From Calliphora vicina (Eukaryota > Arthropoda > Insecta > Diptera > Calliphoridae): DNA of 64,000 nucleotides. The stretch's first letter is position 1; each line of letters starts with the position of its first letter. The notes under the pieces are model-generated. The model had not been told where the DNA came from. It made no database searches and saw nothing but the letters and a program-made list of their open reading frames with translations. The translations under genes and the position numbers were made by a program. Where the stretch lies: assembly GCF_958450345.1 (NCBI RefSeq), contig NC_088784.1, forward strand, positions 59,700,247 to 59,764,246. The letters are read 5' to 3'. Of this stretch, positions 1-13,684 are shown piece after piece.

Positions 1-2
1 CG

Positions 3-875
3 CACAGTGGGGCAGAATCGACGTGGGCGTAGCCAATGAGTATTCGAGTTTAAGTTATTAAAGTGGGACCTACATATGCTCCAGGTGAAAGTGTCAAAGT
101 GAATCCCGCAATTCCTAAAAATTGGAGCGAAAATCCCAAAAATGGTATTTTTTACAAATTTATACTAATAGGAATACATATTACATATTAACTTATTCTT
201 TAAATTTAAAGTTACAGCGAAAATTATATTTTTCCGAAACACCTAACAGGTTAAAATATTTTGTTCCTGTATTTATGATTATTCATTACAAAAATTTAAA
301 TTTTCTCTTTTGTGACTTTTTTGAAAAAAAAAATTAAAATTTAAATCAAATTTATACAGAAAAACATAAAATTATTATATGTTCTTAAAGAAAGTTTTTT
401 TTTAATAAAAAAAGAGCTAAGTCACCTTTTCGCCCAAAAAACAGCAAAAATATATATACTATTTTTTGAAATTTAAAATTGAAAATCGTTTAATTTTGCA
501 TTGATAATTGATATTGCTCAGAAATCTTTTTTTATTATTAGTAATTTAGTTGTCTAACTATCAACTCCATTCGGTCCAAAAGTACGCCCTTTATTGGCAA
601 AATTTTAAAATTTAAAATGCCTATAACTCGGAAATTATAAGAGATAAATAGCACACGCTAGCATGTTTTTTTAAGACCTAGACCGAGCGCTTTTAAAAAA
701 AAAAATCGTTTAAATCGGATGAAAAAAAAACAAAAAAAGCATATGTAGGTCCCATTTTAATAACTTAAACTCGAATTCTCCTTAGCTACACCCAAGTCAA
801 ATTTTATTCCTATCGGATCAGCCGTTTAGAAATTCCAGATTTATATCCAAAAAAAATTAGATTCTGCCCCACTGT
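3..875. repeat. Terminal-inverted-repeat element, CACAGTGGGGC family, copy 1
   Basis: The left end reads CACAGTGGGGCAGAATC and the right end GATTCTGCCCCACTGT, so the termini are inverted. The next ~85 bp inward is also inverted but imperfect (cgagtttaagttattaaa at the left, tttaataacttaaactcg at the right). The interior is AT-rich with no long ORF. Related copies lie near 32.05-33.08 kb and 58.83-59.69 kb. Only two bases of left flank are present, so a target-site duplication cannot be checked. Non-autonomous DNA transposon; superfamily not settled. Confidence 0.7.
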
Positions 876-1680
876 CTGTTTATAAGATTTGGTATTGAAA
901 CAGGGAAATATCGGTTGATGATATTGTTTGAGCAGTCATAAATATGTTGATTATGCGGGAAATTATACTGTATAGTAAATTGAAAATTAACATTTGTCCC
1001 TAGAAAATCACTTGAACATGATGAAATTGTACATAAACAAATTTTATATGAACCTAAATATTTCTAACTACTTTTTTGAGAATCGATCCATAACTGACCC
1101 TACACCCCATATAACCCCTATATCAGACAAAATACATACTGAAGGTGGATATACAGATTCGACACAGCCGAATATAGCACTTTTACTTGTCATCAATATA
1201 TTTTGTTTTTTTTTTCTAAATTAATAAATCTCAATATTATATGAAGCTGTCCCAAAAATTCACCCAAGATTTGAATTTGTCATTTGCGCTTTAAAATGTT
1301 GCCAATAACAAGCTTTACAGTTAGTAAAAATATGGCATTATTAGTGACTAAGCACATTTATACCTCGATGTCATTGTTAATCGTTAAAAATACCTCATTT
1401 TTGCATCTACAACTTGTCACTGTTCGTAACGGATTTTGGGCTGGAGCTATCATTGGAAATGACTTCTTAGAAAAAGTGGCTGGTCAAGCAGTGACTGTTA
1501 CTTTATTCAAAATTGTCATGGAAAATTTCGCCATAAACCATTTGTATGATTCAATAAAAATAACAATCTAGAGAAGATGTTGGGACAACCTAAACAATTT
1601 TAATGTATCTGCAATAATTTTAGAGTAGCGACCCTATAATTCTGAAAGGACATGTTGAGTAGAACATTTTTGTGGAATAA
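876..1680. other. AT-rich DNA, no gene seen
   Basis: No supportable coding region. Positions about 1150-1185 contain 'gattcgacacagccgaatatagc', the end of the dispersed repeat found more fully at 12745-13345 and 50174-50645. The remainder shows no structure I can name. Confidence 0.5.
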
Positions 1681-2379
1681 ACTTATAGTCCAGCTGGTCT
1701 GAATTTTTTTACATTGGGTCAAATTTTAACTAAGTGAAAAAAATGTTGTAAGTTAATGTCTGAGATAATTATTGTTGTCAGAGTTATATTGTGGGGATAA
1801 TGTTTGTGGAAGACCTTAACCCTCTATCTCCTCTCCTTAGGGGTCAATTAGAATCTTTTTTCGAGAAAATAAAAAACAGTCCTTTCAAAAAGGACATTTA
1901 ATTATTAAAAAATACGAAAATTTTAGACGGAAAATTCCAATGATACTAAAGTTGTAAATAAAGCTATATACGCTTAATTAGCAAAATTACACGCCAGACT
2001 ATTTATTTTAGACTTAAAGACTATTTATATTTTAAATTTTAGCTCATTCGGATCATACTTGGATTTTTGCCGATTTTTTTTTTAAAATGTGACCCGAGTA
2101 ATTTTGCGTAAAGAGCTTTATTTATAACTTTTGTATCTTTGGTGACCCCCACTGAAATTTTACGGCAAACATTTTCGTAGAAAGGGTCAAATTGACCGCT
2201 AAAGATAGGAGATAGGTGGTTAAGATCTTCAACAAAAATGATCCCTATATAATTTCACAATATAACTCTGACAATAATAATTCTCTCAGACATTAACTTA
2301 CAACATTTTTTTTACTTCTATCAAAAAATTAAAACTTTGACCCACTGTAAAAAAAATTCAAACCAGCTGTTGGACAGTG
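1681..2379. repeat. Foldback-type inverted-repeat element (~700 bp)
   Basis: Arms of about 190 bp pair: 'gttgtaagttaatgtctgag' at the left is matched by 'ctcagacattaacttacaac' at the right. The inversion continues inward ('gttgtaaataaagct' against 'agctttatttataac'), so most of the element folds on itself. The right end is CAGCTGTTGGACAGTG followed by TTA. The left end (ATAGTCCAGCTGG) is eroded. No coding capacity. Confidence 0.65.
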
Positions 2380-2800
2380 TTATTAAACGTTTTCTGGTTA
2401 TATTATATTATTCGAATAATATTTTTTACTCTTTATTCATTCGAATAATCTAGAACATTTTATAAATAAATCGATCACGAATAATTGACAATCCGATCAT
2501 AGCCCCACTACAGAATATATATGCTTGATCCCAATAAAATTCTAAGACGATCTAGATATGTCCGTCTGTCTGTTGAAGGCCTAGAGGGAAGGATGAAATT
2601 TTCCACAAATATACTTGTATGTGGATCATAAATGTTTGGTATTTTTCTGTATTATATTGATGGTGAGTATATAAGATTCATCACAGGCGAATAAAATAAT
2701 GTTACTTGTTAAATATGTGTTTCTCGATGCAGTAAGTATTCCTTAATTGCCTTCACTATCATTCTTCGTATGGTGCGACCTACATTTAAAATAAATAATA
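2380..2800. other. AT-rich spacer with a dispersed-repeat fragment
   Basis: No gene. About 2510-2590 resembles the 'gatccagaatatatatact ... gccatgtccgtctg' repeat found repeatedly in this window; the rest has no recognised content. Confidence 0.4.
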
Positions 2801-3373
2801 AGGGTCCTCATGTAAGCGCTTAAAAGCCTCGCAAACTGTGCAATCTGTGCATTTTTACACTCTCGCAAATGAAATGTCAAAAAATGTATGGAAATTCGTT
2901 TGCACAACTCCGAAAAGTTTGGGCGACAATTTAGACTCGCAAACTTGAATTTATTGTGCATTTGATGAATCAGCTGCTTTTGTTTACTTTTATTTATAAG
3001 AAATAAAAATCAAATAAAATATAAAAATTTTGTGCATGTGAAAATTGTGTAACTTTGGAACAGAATGATTGTATTAAATGACATTGTGTATGAAAACATT
3101 AACCAACAGCTAGAACATAAACAAAGTCCTCCAAACTATGTATACCACCGTTTGTTCCAAAGATTTAACTTTCATTCAACATTTTAAAATTAAAATTTAT
3201 ACAATTTGAAAAAAAATTATTAAAGCTTTTGTTGAATTTATGTATTTTTATTTGACAAATATAAATTTTCTGTATAAACTTGCACAAAATTGAAAAGGTG
3301 GGTTCATGAAACATGTCGCGCAAATTTGCCCATTTGCACAAATGGGAAACTTAAGCGTTTAAATGAGTACCCT
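2801..3373. repeat. TIR element beginning AGGGTNCTCAT (573 bp)
   Basis: Left end AGGGTCCTCATGTAAGCGCTT and right end AAGCGTTTAAATGAGTACCCT are imperfect inverted repeats. TAATA is present on both sides and may be a 5-bp target duplication, though a shorter TA duplication is equally possible in this AT-rich context. Non-coding interior. Confidence 0.6.
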
Positions 3374-5285
3374 TAATATTAATTTTCTTTAAATCTTTAC
3401 TAAAATGTAAATTGTTTAATAATCACAAGAATTTAACCAAAAAGTTCATCATAAATTTCAAAATATATTTGATTCAAAATTATATTATGGCAGGCGCGGC
3501 TACAGGAGGAGTGTGAAAAAATTAAATCGAAAGGAAAAAAAGAAAAATGTAAAATAAATTTTAATTTATTTTATCCAACCCCCCAAATGGTTGAGTTGGA
3601 TCCCCGCCTGTATTATTCTATATTAAAGTTTAAAATAGAAAAATAGTTACACAATGGACACATTATGTAGCTAAACTACTACACTAGCATTAAGCTAAAA
3701 AGCTTCATCTGGAACACTGTATTAGTACATATAATTTTATGTGTAATCTCGAAATATTCGTCAATTAAATCTGACTGGTAGACAATTTAACAGCGCCAAT
3801 TAGTTGAACGAAAGTGTCTGAAAGTGTATTAAAATTATTACATAGTTTATCTTCAAGTTCACACAAGATTCGTTTTAAATCTATACATTCCTAACAAAAC
3901 TATGTATTGTAATCTCAAATATATTCGAAGCAGTTTCAATTGACAACAAAGTGTGTCATCTCGTGCAATACAAAAATAAACAAAATCAAAATAGATAAAA
4001 TTGTATAAAAATTTATTGCGTTGGCATTTCATGTTAAAATTTCGCCCACTAATTTCAAATACATACTGATCGATAGCAATTGTGTGTGCAATATGAAGCC
4101 AAGTGTCTACTGTTGCACCTTTCTGTGCGTTAATATTTCATGGTAACAGCAAATACAGCAAAAACAACAATAACGTCACGAAAAAAATATATATAAACTA
4201 AATGGAAGAAACTTTGCTCATGATATCTTCATGATCTTTTTCATACGCATCCATTATCAGCGCAAATCATTGGCTTCACATAAACGAACACATTTACTAA
4301 CACGCAGTATTTTGTACGGGTTGCATTTTGTATTTTTGTTGTTGCAAGTTGTCGCTGTTATACAACAACGCCATCGATTATAATTCTTCTGTGAAATGAT
4401 TACGATCTTCTTTTATTTTTATTTTTATTTTTCTCTTCTCGTTTTTATTTGGAATCTATAACAACAGAAAATTTCAAAAATCTGTGGAATCAGGAAAAAC
4501 CTGTTTGTGGCAGGTAGATTTCTAAAGATTTGTTTCTTCCTCTTAACGACAAGGGTCATGCAACGAAACGACATGATCGTTCATAATCACACTAACACAC
4601 ACATGGACAGATTCATGCTAGACTTAAAAAGGACCAGGGATTAAAATAGAATCTATTGTATTTTCATTTCAGAGGGTTAGTTTTAAGGATAGACTATCGG
4701 AAAAATAAATCCCTTAAAAAGGGCACAGCACATAAAAGTATAAGGATGGATGGATGGTTGCTAAGGAATTTATTTAGACAAACAGGTAGAATTTCATTTA
4801 AGGCATTTTTGTTCCTCAAATAATAAAATAGAATAGATGATATTGAAAGGAAATTGTTGTGATTCTAGATGCTATTACATCTGTGTGCGTAAAATAAATC
4901 TAAGAGGCAGAGTACGAAGCTGGAGCAGTTTAAAGCGTCGAATAGCCGCATTTTTATCAAAGATTCATTGATATTGTAGAAATTATCACAGGCATGTTTT
5001 TCAAGAGTTTTGCTTGAAAAGTAATGGGGAAAAGTTATTGGGTCGACAAATCGAATATTGTTTGTCGACACCATAACTTATGTATATAAATTTTGGGCCC
5101 TAATGCAACCATGTCAGTCGGTTTGTTTGCTTGTTGAAAGCACAAACAGTTTTTGACATGATATTTTTTTAATTGGCTTTCAGAATATTATTTGTTTGAC
5201 ATTTTATTTAACAAATAAGGATAATTTAATTTTGAAAGCTGGAAAACCCTTGAGAAACCTATGTGTGTTTCTTCATCAAACATAT
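3374..5285. other. Unique AT-rich DNA, no gene seen
   Basis: About 1.9 kb without a credible ORF or clear repeat. It contains a short GGAT microsatellite near 4745 and a comparatively GC-balanced stretch at about 4080-4520, which could be regulatory but has no diagnostic motif. Confidence 0.35.
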
Positions 5286-5480
5286 TGTTGCGTTTTCACC
5301 TTTTAAAAACGATGGTTTAATTCCTTTAAATAAACCGTATTACATTAATTGCGAATAGTTTACAATTTGTAACAACTCTTTATTTATTTAATTTTACACA
5401 ACAATTTAAATAGTCACTCTCTTTTAATTAATGCACACACTTGTATTAACACAGTTTGTAATGATTTATTATATTATATT
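5286..5480 (-). mobile_element. Partial LTR, 3' part, minus orientation
   Basis: The sequence from TGTTGCGTTTTCACC, through 'aaataaaccgtatta', to 'gtaacaactctttatttatt' aligns by eye with the start of the LTRs at 45157 and 46730. Read on the minus strand it has an AATAAA-type polyadenylation stretch and a CA end, as expected for the R-U5 side of an LTR. The upstream U3 is missing. It is a diverged fragment of the same retrotransposon family. Confidence 0.55.
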
Positions 5481-7011
5481 TTTGTTTTTATTATTCCACT
5501 ATTATTTAAACGAATAACAAGTAAAAGTTAGTATTATTATTTTAAAACGGTAGTTTTTAGAATTTAGCTTCCAAAGTATCTTAAAGTCCTTATAAGGCTA
5601 TCAGTCAATTTAACGTTTGCTAAAATCATCACTAAGTTTTTAATGAATCATTAGTAATATTTAGCCTAAACTTCTAGAATTATGTGTAATTTAATTTTAA
5701 TTTTTAATAGTCTCATTATGTGCAATTGATTCTGAAAAAGTTTTTAAGTAAACTGATCGTCCTCTACTATTTAGAATCATTGTAATTCTTAAACAATTTG
5801 TATCAAAAGTGGCTTCGCCACCCCAATTAGAAGAAGGAAATAGTACTATTAAGTCTTCCCTTGTGAATCAAATTGTAAATGTCTAATTGCATATTTCTGT
5901 GTCCATTATTATAGAAAATGCTAAAGAAAGTTACCTATCAGAATCATGTGTGCCTAATATTAAATTTTTAGGTTTATTATTATAAAATTGCAATAAAGAA
6001 ATAGTACCACTGATTATCACTTTTGAATTCGCATTCGCTAAACATTAACCCGTCAAGTTTGAACTTTAAATTTGTATAGCATTTCCTATATTACCAACTA
6101 ATTTGTTTCTAAAACACTTTATGTTTAATAAATTATCACAAAACCGAAACCGATCGGTTTTCAATTTTTTAAAACCGAAACCGCGGTTTTGAAAGTCTTC
6201 GGTTTTTTGGAAACTCTAGGTCCATTATTATAGAAAATTCAAAAAAGTTCCGAAGAGAATAAAGAAAATGTGCCATGAAGTATGCCCTTGAATTTTCACT
6301 CACCATAAACGCTTTATTTCATATTTCTATGTCCATTATTACAGAAAATTCAAAAAGTACCAAAAATCAGCCACCTGTGGATTCCCACCCATTGGACCCA
6401 TGTAAGCTTTATTTCATGTTTCTAGGTTAATTGGTGAAGAAATTACAAAAAGTACCATTCGAATAAAGAAAAAGTACCAAAAAGTCTCCCCCTAGAATTC
6501 TCACTCACTTAGGACCATATATGCTTAATTTCATGTTTCTAAGTCCATTGTTATAGAAAATTCAAAAAGTACTATTAGAATAAAATGTACCTATAGTTTA
6601 GTTCTCAGATTTTGGTACCTAAATATTATCACCTCTTCCTAACACTAACTTCACTCAGATACATAATAGCTAACTTTAATGTCGATAAGTGAAATAATTT
6701 AAAATATTAAAAAAGTACCATTAGGAGAAAAGTAGCAATTTCCATTTTCCTCCTTGAAAACCCCTCAAGTTTGAAATTTAAAAATATTCCATTTTGCCAA
6801 AATTGTTTATGCTATAGACATGTCTCAAAAGATTAAAATTTGTGTTAATATGCCCCAGAAAAAATATGTTTTAAAAAAAGTACCAAACTGTTTACCCGGA
6901 TTTGGCCCAATATACACCTTGGCACTCGAGTTCCAAATAACACCCTGTTAGTTAATTTATGTATGAATCCAGAAACCAATGTTAAAAAAATTATCAAAAT
7001 TGGCTTAATAA
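5481..7011. repeat. Mosaic dispersed repeat rich in 'aaaaagtacca'
   Basis: From about 5790 ('cttcgccaccccaattagaag') to 6910 there are recurrent blocks of the form 'attatagaaaattcaaaaagtaccatt', shared with 9520-9910, 12630-12740, 13440-13510 and the interior of the hAT element at 45358-46629. Positions 6130-6222 ('ttcggttttttggaaactct') are the right end of the AAACCG element family seen complete at 12224-13684. No coding sequence. Confidence 0.5.
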
Positions 7012-9419
7012 CACTATGCAACAAATGGAGACTTTTGGAAAAACACAAGATCATGACAGTATAGGTTCGACTCTACTAACAAAGGGTAGTACAACCCTAT
7101 ACTCAGTTTGCCCATTTTGGTGACCGATTTTTTTTTATGGGCCCCCAAAGTTTCTGAAAATCAGTGGGGCCTCTAAAAAAGGTGTCATCAGGTTTTGGTT
7201 AACAGCTAATTCAGACTTTGTGCTACGGCTTAACTTTATATGGCAATAATATAGCTAAGAGTCCGCCAAATAAATTTTGTTAAAATTTGTTTCCAAAAAA
7301 TAGCTTTTTCGTGCACTTTTGTTGAAAAAATATAGGAAGAAAATTTTTTTTTTTTACTTTTTTTAGAATAACTTCCAGGGACTCCTAATTTTTCAATAAC
7401 AATATCTCGCAAAGTTGTAGATACGGTAAATTTGAATAACTCTTGTGAACATATCAATGCATTCTGAATGTGTCTAGTCACTCTACATAGCACATAAAGA
7501 TCACTTTGTACCTTAACAATTTTCGTTTTTCCTATTTTTTGACGCTAAAACAAAGATTTTTTTGTAAAAATAGTATTATCAAGTCCACACTTCTATGTTG
7601 TGCTGTATTATTTACTCGGCTGAGGTGTTCGGAATGGGGATCAGTGGGTGGACCTTCAATGTCACACATTTATAAAAAAATTGCCAAAAAGTCATTTATG
7701 ATCCGAATGAGCTGCAATTTCAAATATAGATAGACCTTGAGAAGGTCTACAAAAAATATGATTTTATCTGTAGTTATCTCTTTTAGTTCAAGAGATATTT
7801 GGGTTTAATATTTTTTTAAATTTTGCCCGATCTTTTTTTCGTATTTTAAATTTGATGGGCCTACGAAAGGTCGAAATTTGTTTTTTTATATATGACGTAT
7901 ATTTGCGATAAAATTCTAAAGAAAATAAAACAAATCTGATAACAATTATTTCGTCCCTATAAAAAGTTACAAGCATCCAAAGTTGAAGCATCTTTTTATA
8001 TATTTCAACTTTGTATGCGTGTGTTTTTTAAGTTTTTTCCCAAAAAAGTCCCCATATTTTTTCTTTTATAAAAAACTAATTTTCTTCGGGACTATATAAA
8101 TTTTTTTATGATCTGGTAAGAGAACTTAATGCAAAAACATATAAGGTAAAATTTGACTAACTGAAGCGGACATTGTACCCCCCAGCCCTATCCAAACTTG
8201 GGCAATTTTGAAAAAAAAAAATTAGGTTTGAGTAAAAAATTCTAAAAACGCAAAACACCGACCCTCAAAAGCTCATCACATTTGTATAGCCCCATATGTT
8301 GTTTATATACATACAGAACGTTTTTACTATCATGCTGTAAATAACGTCAAAGTGGGCTATTTTCTAAAAAAAACTTAGTTTTTGGAACAAATTTTCGCCG
8401 TTTCAGGAATTTCGGTGTTTAAAAACAAAGAATGGCAACATTAGTGATGCCATTGACTTACGAATATTTAGGTCTATATTACTTCCAAATTTTATTGTGA
8501 TGTCTGTAACTGTTCAAATTTTACATTAATTCAAAGTTTTTATTTTTCTTGATGGAAAATCACCATTTTAAAATATTATTAGTTTTTAAGGTAAATGACG
8601 TCACAAAATTATTCATTTCACTAAAATGTCAATCTTTAAGTCATAAGGTTTCCACCGATATCAAAAACTTATATAAAAAGCTTATATTTACACTTCAGAA
8701 GTTCCACAAACCTTGCCCACTTTCAAAAATTTTAAAGTTTTTTCATATCTTGCATCAAGCCGGTCTTGCATGATCAAGATTGGATAAAGTTATGCGCCCG
8801 GATCATACCGATAATGATTTGCCCATTCTTCGTTATTCCAGCACAATAGAGAAGTATACACTCGAACATACATTTTTAACAAAAAATTATTGTTTTAGAG
8901 TCAAAAATTAGTAAAAAACTACAAATTTTAAGCTACAAAGTGATTTTTGACAGCTATTTAGAATACCTAGGTATGTTCGGATTGCATTGATATGTTCACG
9001 AGAGTTATTCAAATTTACCGTAGCTACAACTTTGCGGGATATTGTTATTGAAAAATTAGGAGTCCCTGGAAGTTATTCTAAAAAAAGTAAAAAAAAAAAA
9101 TTTTCTTCCTATATTTTTTCAACAAAAGTGCACGAAAAAGCTATTTTTTCGAAACAAATTTTAACAAAATTTATTTGGCGGACTCTTAGCTATATTATTG
9201 CCATATAAAGTTAAGCCGTAGCACTAAGTCTGAATTAGCTGTTAACCAAAACCTGATGACACCTTTTTTAGAGGCCCCACTGATTTTCAGAAACTTTGGG
9301 GGCCCATAAAAAAAAATCGGTCACCAAAATGGGCAAACTGAGTATAGGGTTGTACTACCCTTTGGTAGTAGAGTCGAATCTATACTGTCATGATTGTGTT
9401 TTTTTCACTGTTGCACTGT
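7012..9419. repeat. TIR element with ~400-bp arms, CACWRTG ends, TAA duplication
   Basis: Left end CACTATGCAACAAATGG preceded by TAA; right end GCACTGTG followed by TAA. Arms at about 7012-7470 and 8975-9419 are inverted copies with few differences, which is why the same peptide (..DIVIEKLGVPGSYSKKS..) can be read at 7236-7493 on the minus strand and 8987-9208 on the plus strand. The 1.5-kb centre carries no recognisable transposase. Non-autonomous DNA transposon with a probable 3-bp target duplication. Confidence 0.75.
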
Positions 9420-10486
9420 GTAATTTCAAATTAAATGTATTTTCCCGATTTTATCTCCTTTTTGGTACCTTTTTTATTCCCATATATAAATAAATTTCTG
9501 TATCGTAAAATGTTCGTATGTCTATGTCAAATTATAGAAAAACATATTTTATGAAAAAGTACCAAAAAAAACACAATTTGTATCCCTTAAGGGTTCGAAT
9601 TTCCAAAAAGTACCAAACTTATATTTTTATTTTTTGATAAGTAAAGAATACGATTTAAAATTTGTTTCTATATTTATTGGTTTAAATGATACATAGGGTG
9701 CCAAAATACAGTTTTAACCCGTTTTCTCCTCTAAAAGATTCGAATTTCGAAAAAGCACGAAACACCTGTCAGCTTATTTTTTAAATGGAGTAACATGCAA
9801 TTTTAAGTTTTTTTGTATCTTTATTAGTTTTGAAGACATAAGGTTACCGAATTTACCCGTTTTTACCCCCTAAACGTTCGAATTTCCAAAAATCTCTTCT
9901 TATCTGTCCCTTCTGTAATGTGTATAACATTTTGTTGTTTAGTATCGAAAATATACAATAAAAATTATATATCTAATGCATTTGTGTTAACATAAAAAAG
10001 ATACATCGAATCTTTTTCCATAAGCTTTTTTTAATGATATATAAGTCGTTAATAGTTTTTTTTTGTAATAAAATGAAAGAAACAATAAAGTTTCTTTAAC
10101 TATGTACATCTCGGAACTAGTTCCAATTGTTTCAATTTTGAACCAGGAAAGTTAACTACGTCTAGAACCGTTCTTAAGAAGGCGTATTAGTTATAGAGCT
10201 TGTTCCAAAGGTGACAATTTCAAACAAAAATCATTGGTCGCAACGCCAAACAAGAACTACATACAATTTTTCCTCGGATTTGTTTAAATAAATAAAAATT
10301 TGTGAATAAGGTGCTCTAACGAAGTCAACATTTTGCCCGAGCTTACTAAGATTACAATTTTAATCTTGCGGTCTTAATCCAAAATTTAAACAATAAATCC
10401 GTTTCAAAGAAAATTTCCATTTATGATTGACATTATGAATTTATTACCACAGTTTTGCTGAAAAAATGTATTCGAGTATTTTATTA
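9420..10486. repeat. Dispersed 'aaaaagtaccaaa' repeat and AT-rich spacer
   Basis: About 9470-9910 contains further copies of the 'gttcgaatttccaaaaagta' repeat; 9911-10486 is AT-rich without a recognisable feature. Confidence 0.4.
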
Positions 10487-11150
10487 CACTGTGTGTAATT
10501 TTTTAAGTCATGGAAATATACCATATACGGAGACTAGTACATGATAAAAGACCAAAACAAAAAGACCCATTTCTTCCAGTTTTGCCCAAAGTCAGGCACT
10601 TTTATTATGGGCTCCAAAGATTAAGGGCCTCGGTGTCATTTTTGCAAAAAAGTGATAATTTTTTCAGGCTCATATTTGCAAACAGTTCGGAATTTTGATT
10701 TACTCTCTGAGGCAAAGTTGTAGCCCCCGTCTTAAAGAACAAAAATTGTGAATATAAAAAATAAAAAAAAAATCATTAAGATCAAAATCGTAAAAAACTT
10801 TAAAAAATAATTTAAAGCTTAATAATTTAAATCCTAAAAGTATGCTTTAGTTTATAATTATTTAATAGTTTATGGTTTCATATGTTCTCGAAAGTAGTTA
10901 ATTGAGATATTAGGTACATTTTTGTAGTTGATTGTTTCCTTGAATTTTGAACGGTTTGCTACCTATGGACCTGAACAGGGGAAAATATGTAAAAAAATCG
11001 TAAAATGACACCGAGGCCCCAAATCTTTCGGGGACCATAACAAAAAGTGCATGACTTTATGCAAAACTGGAAGACATGGTTCTTTTTTGTTTGGTATTTT
11101 ATCACGCAGTGGTGTCCATATATGGTTATATTTTTTCGTGTTGCACTGTG
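10487..11150. repeat. TIR element (664 bp), ends CACTGTG / CACAGTG, flanked by TTATTA
   Basis: Arms of about 150 bp are inverted: 'cttccagttttgc' and 'gggcctcggtgtcattttt' near the left end recur inverted near the right end. The termini read CACTGTG inward from both sides apart from one base, and TTATTA flanks both, so the duplication is 3 or 6 bp. No ORF. Confidence 0.7.
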
Positions 11151-12223
11151 TTATTAATCGAATTATTTTGTATTCTAAACTGTACAATTTTATTCATTCG
11201 AATCCTCGATTATTCGAATGACAATTCTAGTATGTATTAATTATCTTACCGTGCAACATCAAGGTTATGCTGATAATAACAAATGATTGTGACCTTTAGG
11301 TACAAGATTGCTGTAGTGGAGATTTACTAATAGAGAGAATCGATTGAAAAAACAGATACAAATATACTTTCAATTTTAAAAAGTCCATATGGTCTTTAGT
11401 ATATAATTTTATATGAATTTAAATCGAGTATCTTCTCATTAAATTTGACACATTCTGCCGTCATGTGTATATTTATTGCCAAACTATCGGCGGTGTCATT
11501 TACCACACGATCGACAATGGACCTCTGACTTTAAAGTGCAAACCTTCTAACTTACGCACAGACATTCATGCATTTATTTTGTATACACACATACAATCAA
11601 CATAATGTATGTGTGTATCTGAGTGTTAGTGTATGTGTAAATTCCTTCAGCCTGTTCAAATTCCTTGTATTCGTTTCAAATGTAAGAATAAATGTATGGT
11701 AGTTATACACATACTCTTTATATCTATATATATGTTTACTTTACTGTACATACCCCCAAAAGTACAAACAAAAGAAAACGAAGAGAAAATAAGAGACTTT
11801 AAATTATTTCACATCCTCGTCAACATTGGTGTTTTTTTCTCTCCATGCATGTTTGAATGTTGAAATAAATATTCAGATGGTAAATTTAACATTAGACTGC
11901 TGCAATGAAATTAATTTGTATTTTTTTTTTTGGACAATTGCAAAACTATTTGAATGGCCATCACTAATTTTTGACGCATTTGGACAGAAATCTAATGTAC
12001 AGTAAAGCAGAATTAAAATATTTTCAAAGGCAGTTTAGATATACCACCGACTCCTGCTTGTCCTTATCATGACAACTTCATGTCATTAAAAAGTACATTT
12101 AATGCGCACCCCACAAACCGTGTCCTTTTACACATCTACCAGAACGCGTAGCCGATATTGTGAGAGTCCCAACAAATCAGCAGAGTCCATATTAGCCTCG
12201 ATGTCGAACATGTATTCAATGTA
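11151..12223. other. Unique AT-rich DNA with short TG/CA runs
   Basis: No credible gene. Short 'tgtatgtgtgtatc' and 'acacacatac' microsatellite runs occur near 11585-11640; the rest is featureless to me. Confidence 0.35.
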
Positions 12224-13684
12224 GAGTTTCGTGTTCGGGTTTAACCGAAACCGCGGTTTTTCAAGGCCTAAAACCGAAACCGACAATTATTCTTCGGTTT
12301 TTACTTTTAATCTATTTTCAGTAAAAATATTCAAAATTTCGAAATGAAAAACAACATCCAATTTCTCTAAAAATAAGCGATGTAAAGATTTCTTTAAATT
12401 TTTTTAAATTGCATTACAATAATTGCTGCAGTTGAAGTGGCAGGCTACCTTTTGCAGGCTAGGCAATGAAACCTGTTAATAAAGAATGACACAAACTCAT
12501 TTAAAAATATTTATCACACGTGTATTTCCTTCAAATGACTATTTATTTATTTAATTAAAAAAAGAATGCAACATTTATGTACCAAAGACAGTTATTTTCA
12601 AATATCCGATAAAAGTATGGATTAGTAGCTGACCCGGTGCACTTCGCCACCCCAATTAGATAAAAGAAATAGTACTATTAAGTCTCACTTTGTGAATTAT
12701 TACAGAAATTTCAAAAAATACCATTCGGAGAATGAAAAAAGTAAGAGAGCTATATTCGGCTGTGCCAAATGTTATATACTCTTCACCAAATTATACTTAA
12801 AAATATTTTTTATTTTTAAAATTTTTTTTATTCAAATTTTTTTTTAATTTTATTTAAAAAGATTTTTCCATATTTTTTTTTTTATGAAATAAAAATTCGG
12901 GTTAAAAAATATTTTTCCCGATTTTGACCCATTGTAGGTCCAACTTACTATAGCCTTATATACATCGTTGCAATGGACTTTGACATATCTATCATTGGAT
13001 ATCCATATTATCTATATTACTGACTTAGTAATCCATAAATAGATAAAAAATCTAGGCTGTCCCGGTTTTTTCCTTATATCTCAGCCATTTTTGGGACGAT
13101 TTTGTCAATTTTAAATAGCAACTGAGCCGGTAGAATTACCGATATACTGATGTATGAATCATGTATGTAAGTTATTTGGGGGCTACGGATTTCAACATAC
13201 AGACGGTCATGACTATATCGACTTCGCTATCTATAACGATCCAGAATATATATACTTTGTGGGGTCGCAAATGAAAAATGTAGAAATTACAAACGGAATG
13301 ACAAACTAATATATACCCTTGCCACTTATGGCGAAGGGTATAAAAATACTAATAGTTTTTGTTACCTCAATATTAGCCATCTATCCTTGATTATTTCTTT
13401 ACTCAGAAGCATATCAGCCAACTATTATGTATATATACATATATATGTATAAATAATTTAATATAATAAAAAGTACCATTAGAAGAAAAAGTACCAATTT
13501 TCTTTTTCAAAATCCGTCAAGTTTAGGTTTTAAATTTGTATTGCATTTCTTATATTATTAACTGATTTTGTTTCTATAAAACTTAATACTTTATAAAATA
13601 TCACAAAACCGAAATAAAACCGAACCCGATCTGTTTTCAATTTTTTAAAACCGGTTTTGAAATTCTTCGGTTTTTTGGAAACTC
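12224..13684. repeat. AAACCG-ended TIR element with nested repeats
   Basis: Left end GAGTTTCGTG followed by 'aaccgaaaccgcggtttt'; right end 'cggttttttggaaactc'. The ends are inverted and TA flanks both, as in Tc1/mariner-type insertion. Inside are an 'aagtacc' repeat block (12630-12740) and a copy of the 'tatacccttgcc...gaagggtata' repeat (12745-13345), both apparently later insertions. A right-end fragment of the same family is at 6130-6222. Confidence 0.55.
12745..13345 (+). repeat. Dispersed repeat ending 'gcgaagggtata'
   Basis: Begins near 'agagctatattcggctgtgc' and ends 'cttatggcgaagggtataaa'. The same unit lies inverted at 50174-50645, with fragments at 1150-1185, 2510-2590, 43500-43650, 44880-44985, 47500-47650 and the window end. 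It includes the 'tatagatagcg...gccatgtccgtctg' block. Unclassified moderately repetitive fly element; no coding capacity. Confidence 0.6.

Noticed and set aside
3..9. CACAGTG heptamers as genuine recombination signal sequences
   Set aside because: Insects have no V(D)J recombination; these are transposon termini, and no nonamer at 12/23 spacing was seen.
7236..9208. Two open frames with almost the same peptide (7236-7493 minus, 8987-9208 plus)
   Set aside because: They are the two inverted arms of one transposable element; no homology to a transposase.
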